DNA of 10,070 nucleotides, from NCBI GenBank assembly GCA_003573635.1, contig QUTJ01031151.1, positions 1-10,070 on the forward strand, written 5' to 3'. This DNA is from Goniomonas avonlea (lineage: Eukaryota > Cryptophyceae > Goniomonadida > Goniomonadaceae). Shown here one piece after another: positions 1-7,800 of the stretch. A program made the translations under genes and the position numbers. Position 1 is the stretch's first letter. The number at the start of each line of letters is the position of its first letter. Under the pieces are notes generated by a model. That model did no database searches and was not told where the DNA came from. It saw only the letters and a program-made list of their open reading frames with translations.

Positions 1-1863
1 AACGCGCAGCTGCCCGCAGGTGCCGTGGTGCGCCAGCGCAGACCCGACCACCGTGACGCTAACTGCCCCAGTCCTCGCCGAGTTCGTGGACACCAGCGTG
101 CTCAGCGATGGGTCATCTTGCGTCCAAACCTGGCTGGCGGTGGAGACCAGGTGATGGACACTGAGAGCAAGCAAGGCAAGGCGCGCCACTCCCCGCGCAG
201 ACTTGCAGGACACCGACGAATCTGCGGACCACATTGTTCGCTGCGAGCTGGAGCCAGCTGCCGACACGCGGTGAGAAAGTTCGCGGCCGGCAAGTCCACG
301 CCCCACCACTGTGACGTACACGGCGCCTGTCTGCGGCGTGTTCGACAGCGTCAGCCCGCTCGGTGACTGGTGGCCGTAGGAGCACGCGGCAGAGAGGGTG
401 CCGGCCAGAAGACGCGACGACACCGCGACGTAGCGCAGGACACTCGACCCCTGCACGCCCTTTGCCACGACAGCCGAGTCTGACAGCCAAGCTGTCGCGC
501 AGAGGGCGGACCCAGCAAGCTTGCAGCGGCCGCTAGCAATGGCTCCGCTCCCTATCACTGTGACACTAGCGCTGCCCGTTGAAGGACCGTTGGTCGATCG
601 AGCGTACGCAGGCGCTGGGCCGTCAAAGGTGGCAAGACTGACGCCGGTGCGGAAAAGAAACCCTGTGCTGGTGCTGATTGAAAGGTGCGGGCCAGACCCC
701 GAGGGCCCGCGGCACGTGAGGGCAGAGTCTGACCGCCAGGCAGTTCCCTCGACCGCACTGCAGGCAATGCGACTGCGGGTTGTGACGTCACTGCCAGCAA
801 AGTTCGATCCAAGTACTGTGACACTCGCAGACCCAGAGGTGGGCAAAGTAGGTCGGGAAATCTGATTGTTGGAGGCGTCGTGGGTCCAAGCGCTGGATGC
901 CGAGCCATAGTGCAGGGCTGTGGTCACGGAGGTGGGCTGCGAGCTGCCGACTCCCGCCGCAGCCTTGACCATCATGGAGCTCTCGGAGGTCCACACAGCA
1001 GCCACCGGCGCCGATGCGCCAAGGCGAGGGAGGCTGCTGCGCTCGTACACGCCGACACTCCAGGCAACCACGGTCACGGATGTTGCCCCTGTCGCAGGCG
1101 CATTGGAGCGAACCATGAATCTCGTGGACGGCATCGAATAAGAGAACAGCGCCAGCCTGGTCGAAAAGTAGCGCTTGGTCGTCGCGGCCACTGTCAGCTC
1201 TCTGCCTGCTCCGGCACAGAGTTTTGAGCAGAGCCCCGTGTCTGTCATCCAGCTCGTGCGCTCGTGTGCACTGGCGCCGGCCCTGACACCGGCGCTCGGG
1301 TCCTTGCGGAAGAAGTTGGCGCCGAGGAGGGTCACAGAGTTGGCGCCCGTCGCCGCGCGAACGTCGCCGAAGTAGATCAGCACCTGCGACGCCTGGTCGG
1401 TCGAGAATGAACTCGTTAGCGAGGTCTGACCGTGGAGCTGCGTGACCGACAGAGAGGGGTAGGACACAGGAGTGCGCATGAGCTTGCATCGAATCGAGGT
1501 TTCCGAGCGCCAGAGGGTAGTCATGCACGCGGTCTCGCTGACGTGGACCCGCAGCGACATGGCAACGGGCCCTGCACTGCGCCCAAACACCGTCACGCTG
1601 GTGGCGCCAGTGCTCGGACCGCGGGGAGCAAGGCTGGACGACGGTTGGAACACCTCCATGTAACTCAGGCTGCTGAGCGCGCTGGACAGGTGCTGCGCGG
1701 AGGTGACAGCGACAGGCTTTGCCTGGGGTGGAAACCCTTGGCAGGACTTGGTGTGGAGGGAGGAGTCTCCAAACCACACTGTGGCCGCGGCCGCACTCCC
1801 GCCGAGGCAGGCAAGGAACGACTTGGCCACAGTGCCGAAGGAGAGGCCCACTACGGTGACAGT
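1..1863 (-). repeat. Repeat units R32-R39, last one cut by the window edge
   Basis: SVTV motifs lie at 1846-1863 (TVTVVG), 1582-1599, 1321-1338 (SVTLLG), 1063-1080 (SVTVVA), 808-825, 550-567, 301-318 (YVTVVG) and 43-60. The tryptophan motifs are WFGDSSLHTK, WRSETSIRCK, WMTDTGLCSK, WTSESSMMVK, WRSDSALTCR, WLSDSAVVAK and WSADSSVSCK. Only three of these seven keep the Cys. R39 continues past position 1 with the frame open, so more of the protein follows downstream. Confidence 0.87.
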
Positions 1864-4800
1864 GGCGGCGCCTGTGGAGGGTTGGTTGGCGGTGATCGCG
1901 CTCTCCAGCTGGTGCATGAGGTAGCTGAAAGCCTGCGTCGCGGAGGAGGCGCGGAGGAGGACGGTGGTGCACACCGTCACAGCGCGGCCGTTGCCAACCG
2001 GCGGCTTGCACGCCACAGAGGACTCCGACACCCAAAAGGACGCCTCAGCCGACGACCGTCCGAGGCGAGGGAGACCAGAGGCGTCGGAGGGGAAGGCCGA
2101 GGCTGCAAGGACGGTGACGCTGCACGCGCCGGAGGAGGGCGCGTTGGCGGGCACGACGCCGGCAGGGGCGACACGGGACATGGAAAACGCGGAGTGCACT
2201 GTGTGCAACAGCGCGGAGGACGTGATCGTGATGGGAAGCGCCGCTCCAATGGCTGAAGCGCTTTTGCAGAGCAGGTTGGTGTGTGACAGCCACCTCGAGG
2301 AGGGCGCTGCACTGCCATGGACACGAACACTGGCGCTGAATTGTCGAAGGTCTGACCCAACAACGGTGACAGACGCCGACCCCGTGGTGGCACTGTTGCT
2401 AGGGGACGCAGAGCTCAGAGCCGGAGCGTTGTAGGACCAACCCAGAGTCAGTGTCCCCATGAACGACAGAGTGACTGCACACGAGCAGAAAACATGCACT
2501 CTGGACACAGCGGACTTGAGCGTGAGGCTCGTTGCTGACGTCCAACCGAGACGTTCAGAACTTGTCAGCCCGAGGTGCGCAGCAGCACTGAAGGTCCCCC
2601 CCAGGTTACTGCCGAGGAGAGTAACCGCGGCGGCCCCTGTGGTCGGCAGGTTGGTGCGGGTGGCCGCGCTCAGGCGAGGGGCGTCGGTGGTGACCAGGAG
2701 GAGGCCGGAGCTCGCGCGTTGTGGCGAGATGGACACGGTCAGAGAGCCGAGGCCGCGCGAGGACTGAGTCGACTTGGTGGTGAGCGAGGTCTGCGACATC
2801 CAGCGAGACGTCTCTCCGCTGCTGCAGCCGACTCGGGCGCTGCCAGACACAGTCGCGAGGTCAATTCCAAGCACAGTAACGACCGATGCGCCTGTCCCAG
2901 GCCTGTTGGTTTGCACAACGCTGCTCACAATGGCTGCCGAAGCGCTCCACGCTGCTGTCACAGTGCCGACCTGCTGCCCGAGAGTCAGGCACGCCACTGC
3001 GCGCCACGAACGCCACACGCCCACGCCGGTTTTGCACTGGACGGAGCTCTCGGATCCCCAAGACGTCGCCGTGAGCGCACTGCCAGGAAGACGGCCACGG
3101 GCAGTGGAGGCGAAACGGCCCAGGTTCCTCCCGACAACGGTCACACTCAGACCTGCAGTCGCGGCTACGTTAGTGCGCACCGCGCCACTCGGCCATGGCT
3201 GCTCAGAGCTGAAGGCCGCGGAGGCCGAGCCGAAATGGAGCCCGAGGGTCAAAGAGGTCACGCAGAACTGCCGCAAGGCCATTCCAAGCTTGCAGACAAC
3301 TGAGCTGTCTGACACCCACACAGTGGTCTTGCACCCACTCCTGCCAAACCTGGACCAAGCAGAGTGCGAGGCGCGGCCAAGCCGCGAGCCAACCAATGTC
3401 ACACTCACGCAGCCGGTGGAGGGTCCGTTGGTACGATGCGCGCTGCTTGGTCCGGGACCGTCGTGTGTCCAAACCTTGGACGTCGTGCTCACATGCAGCG
3501 ACGCCGTTGCAATCAACGAGAGAGAGCCGGGGCCGCTCAAGCTGGGCTTACATCCAACACTGCTATCTGACCGCCAAAGCGTAGGCGCAACAGCAGACCT
3601 TCCAAGACGCACACAGGAGGAGGAAGAAGCGGCAACACCGAGGTTAAGCCCCACAACTGTGACGCTCGCTGCGCCAGACGCTGGTCCGTTGGAAGAAACA
3701 ACCGAGCTGAAGACAGTGACGTCAAGCGACAGAGCAAGAGTCACCGAACGAATCTGGTGAGAGATGGACACGCTCACCGATACAGACCGTCCATGACCCG
3801 ACCCGGGCTTGGCAGGCAGCGAGGTGTCAGATAGCCAAGTTGTCGCATCGGCGGCAGTGGAGCCCAGACGAGAGCGCAGAGAGTAGTCCCACCAGGCAAA
3901 GCTGACACCAATCACCGTCACACTAGCTCCGGCGGTCCCTGGGGCGTTGGTCCTCAACAGAGAGCTTCCCCTACCGGCCGGGTAGCTCAAGGCAGACAAG
4001 AGTGTGCCGTGCTGCGGCCGGAGCTGAAACTGCGCAACACTCCCGACAAAGGCACAGCTGATTATGAGACCCTGGATCGCTTTACACCTGAGTGCACTCT
4101 CAGACCTCCAGACCGTCGCCTCGCAGCGAGTGCCACCCACTCCTCCTCGACTGCTGTAGTCCAGACCACCCACGTTGCTCCCCACAACGGTCACACTCAA
4201 CGCCCCAGTCGAGGGCCCGTTCGAGACAACGCGAGAGCTCAGCGCAGGCTGCGCAAAACTCCAGCCCAGCGTCACACTCGTGCGAAGCATCACCAGCGTC
4301 CCCGCCACACAAAGCTGCGCNCGCACCCCCGCAGCAACTCGGCCCCGCACGCTGCTCTCGCTCGTCCACACCGTCGACTCGCCCCCGCTGGACCTCAGNC
4401 GGAGACCCCCGCTGGAATCAGCCAGGCCCACGCTGCAGCCCAGCACCGTCACGCTCACCCCGCCCGTCGTCGGCCCGTTGGACAAGGCCACAGAGCTGCC
4501 CGCAGCCTCAGAGCTAAACACCAGCGTCACGCTCCCCCGCACTCGCCCCAGCGTTAGCACAAGGTCGCGACCCGCTCCCACACCCGCACTCGGCCGGCAC
4601 CGCACACAGCTCTCAGACACCCACGAGGTCACGGCCCACGCACTCCTCCCCACCCCAGCCACACCGCTCCAGCTCGACCCCGTCACTCTCGACCCCACCA
4701 CCGTCACGCTCGCCGCCCCCGTCCCAGGTCCGTTCGTTCTCACGCTGCTGCTCACCACCGGCCCATCGTGGGTCCACCACTGGGTCGCGGTTCCAGCCTG

Positions 4801-7800
4801 CTGCCCCGTCGTCAAACCCAATGACATGAGTCCCCCGACACCGTGCGCGTGCCTCCCGCGAACGCAGGTGTCCGACACCCACCGGGTTGTGTCCCACGCG
4901 CTGTTGCCCAGCCTGGTTCGCACGCTGTGCTCCACCAGACCCACGGCCTGGCCGAGCACGGTCACACTTGCGGCGCCTGTTGTACCATGGTTGCTCCTTG
5001 GGAAGCCTGTCGAACTCGCCGGCTCCGACGTGAATCCAAGGGTCAGTGTGCTCTGGAACCGCGTCAAAGTCATTGCCACCGAGCAACATCCAGACGTGCC
5101 AAGCAATGGACTGCACCGCAACGTGCTGTCCGAAACCCACACTGTGACACCGGTGCTGCTTCCTGCAAGCCTAGAGCTGACGCTGGACGAGCTGCTGCGC
5201 CCGAAAGAGCTTCCGAGTAAGGTCACGCTAGACGCTCCAGTCGCAGGGCCGTTCACGCGAACCAGGCTGCTCAGCAAGACGGTGGGAACGCTCCAGACCG
5301 AGGTGAGGGTCCCGACTTGCCTTCCCACTGTCACGCACGCGAGAGCGCGGAGCACCAGCGACATGCCCACAGCCGACCTGCACTGCACTGAGCTCTCAGA
5401 GGTCCAGCGTGTGGCCACGAGGGCGGTCGCTCCCGTAATCCGACTACCACTGCTGTACTGCCAAGGACCAGCATTGCTCGCAACGACTGTGACACTCACA
5501 CTACCAGTCACGGGCCCGTTCGAGACCAGCAGACCACTCGGCAACGGCTGATGGTAGCTGAAGACAGCCGAAGCCGTTCGTACCTCGACCAAGAGCGATA
5601 TCGCCGTAAACCAAGACCTTGCAGCGCCAGAACTTGCCTTGCCGCGCACAGCAGTGTCAGAGGTCCACCAACTCACAACTGACTTGAAGTGACCGACGGC
5701 CATACTGGCAGTCCGATCAGCGAACCGAAGGCCGTAGGCAAGCACAGTAACAGAGACAGCGCCAGTTGCAGGAGAGTTTGCTCGCAGGACGGAGCTGGAC
5801 GAAGGATGGTTCGCAGTGAAGAGGGAGCTCGAGGTGCCGACAGCAGTGAAGAGCGTCAGGCGCACAGAAAGAGCCGAACCAACCGCAGGAGCAGCACGAC
5901 AGGTAACGGAACTATCGGACGCCCAGTTGCTGGATGGTAAACCGGAAAGACCAATGGCAACTGCAGTCGACTGATAGCGACCACCCACGTTGCTCCCCAC
6001 AACGGTCACACTCAACGCCCCAGTCGAGGGNCCGTTCGAGACAACGCGAGAGCTCAGCGCAGGCTGCACAAAACTCCAGCCCAGCGTCACACTCGTGCGA
6101 AGCATCACCAGCGTCCCCGCCACACAAAGCTGCGCACGCACCCCCGCAGCAACTCGGCCCCGCACGCTGCTCTCGCTCGTCCACACCGTCGACTCNCCNC
6201 CGCTGGACCTCAGNCGGAGACCCCCGCTNGAATCAGCCAGGCCCACGCTGCAGCCCAGCACCGTCACGCTCACCCCGCCCGTCGTCGGCCCGTTGGACAA
6301 GGCCACAGAGCTGCCCGCAACCTCAGAGCTGAATGACTGTGTCAGCGTTGTGCCGAGGCGTGCAAGCGTCAGCGCAAGGTCGCGACGTGCTCCCACACCC
6401 GCACTCGGGCGGCACCGCACACAGCTCTCGGAGACCCAGGTCGTCACCGCAAAACCTGTCTGGGTCACTGTCGCACATGCGCTTTGCCCAGACCTCACCA
6501 GGTTCGACCCCACCACCGTCACGCTCGCCGCCCCCGTCGCAGGCCCATTCGTTACCAGGTTGTTACTCGCCAAAACGTCGCCGAGTGTCCACCACGTATC
6601 CAAGGTGGCAAGCTGCACTGCCATGGTCAAAGCAAGAGATTTGAACGGTAGGACGCCTTGACCGTGCCTCCCGCGAACACAGGTCTCCGACACCCACTGT
6701 GTGGACTCCCAGGTACTGCTTCCCAGTCTGCCTCGGATGCTGTGTCTGACTCCATCAAGGTCCTGACCCAGAACTGTCACACTGACAGCACCCGTCGGGG
6801 CCTGGTTGCTGCCTACTGCACTGCTCGCAGCCATCATAATGCCTGCAGTGAAGAACTGTGTCTCGGTCCCGGTCAGCCGCAACACGGAGACAGCAGCGGC
6901 ACGCAGTCCGAGAGAGCCCGGCCCAGACCTGGTACAAACGGCAGTGTCTGAAGCCCACACTGTGGCCTCGCCTTTGCTCCCACCAAACCCAGCGCTCACG
7001 GTGCCAGCGCCCTCTACACCAAGGCCGCGCCCGAGCACTGTGACGCTTGTGGCTCCAGTACTAGGACCGTTGGCGTTCACGACACTGCTGGTGCCCACCG
7101 CAAAGCTCCACACAGCGGTGATGGTCCCGACCTGCCCACGAGTCTCGCTCACCGCCACGCCGTGGAACCGAGAGAGACCCGCCGCCCCTTTGCATCGCAC
7201 CGAGCTTTCGGACGTCCAGTGGGTCACTGCGGCAGAGCCAGAGCCGCCAATACGCCCGCAGACGCTGGGGCCTAACGACCCCATGTGTCTCCCGACCACT
7301 GTCACACTCACGCACCCCGTGGTGGCTCCGTTGGTGCGCACTGATCCGCTTGGCCCGGGTCCGTCAAAACTGAAACCTGCAGTGGCCGACCCTGCTTCAC
7401 GCACCAACGTCATCAGTAAACCGCACCCTGGTCCCGATCCGGCCCTCAGCTTGCAATAAAGCGAGCTGTCGGACACCCAGCGAGTCCCTTGCAAGGCTGT
7501 GCTCCCCACCCCCGCCACGCCTGAGTAGCGCACCAGGCCGAGTCGAGACGCAAGCACGGTCACACTCGCAGTCCCGGTGGTCGCGCGGTTGGCAGTGGCA
7601 GCCCGAGGGCCAGGGCTGTCGTATGTCCAAGCGCAGGTCATTGTGCATATTGACAGGGTGACCATAACGACATGAGCAGAGGCTGCGCCTCCCCTCGGCT
7701 TGCACCTCACGCTGCTGTCGGTGCGCCACTGAGTGGCCTGGTGCGCGCTGCCTCCCAGTCGCACAGACACCGAGTAGCCCAGGTTGACGCCCACAACGGT

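Noticed and set aside
788-2035. Minus-strand ORF of 415 codons rich in Arg, His and Cys
   Set aside because: It is in a different minus frame from the repeat protein, its composition looks out of frame, and it shows no repeated unit motif although it covers several units.
2774-3760. Plus-strand ORF of 328 codons, and related ones at 5990-6661, 6806-7459, 8663-9343 and 521-865
   Set aside because: All lie in the same plus frame and are shadows of the minus-strand repeat gene produced by its codon use; none has an independent start context or recognisable domain.
4613-5140. Minus-strand ORF of 175 codons with an ATG start
   Set aside because: Another out-of-frame reading of units R19-R21; its Gly, Arg and Glu rich tail is the frame-shifted reading of the SVTV region.
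4175-5551. Plus-strand ORF of 458 codons with repeated PTTVTL-x-APV-x-GP motifs
   Set aside because: The motif is the antisense image of TG-SVTV-x-G. This frame is broken by stops elsewhere in the array, whereas the minus frame is open throughout and has the better domain logic (Trp and Cys motifs, constant unit length).
5912-6184. Paired minus-strand ORFs with the same opening (5912-6184 and 4100-4369)
   Set aside because: They look like a duplicated small gene, but they are out-of-frame readings of the two copies of the near-identical patch.
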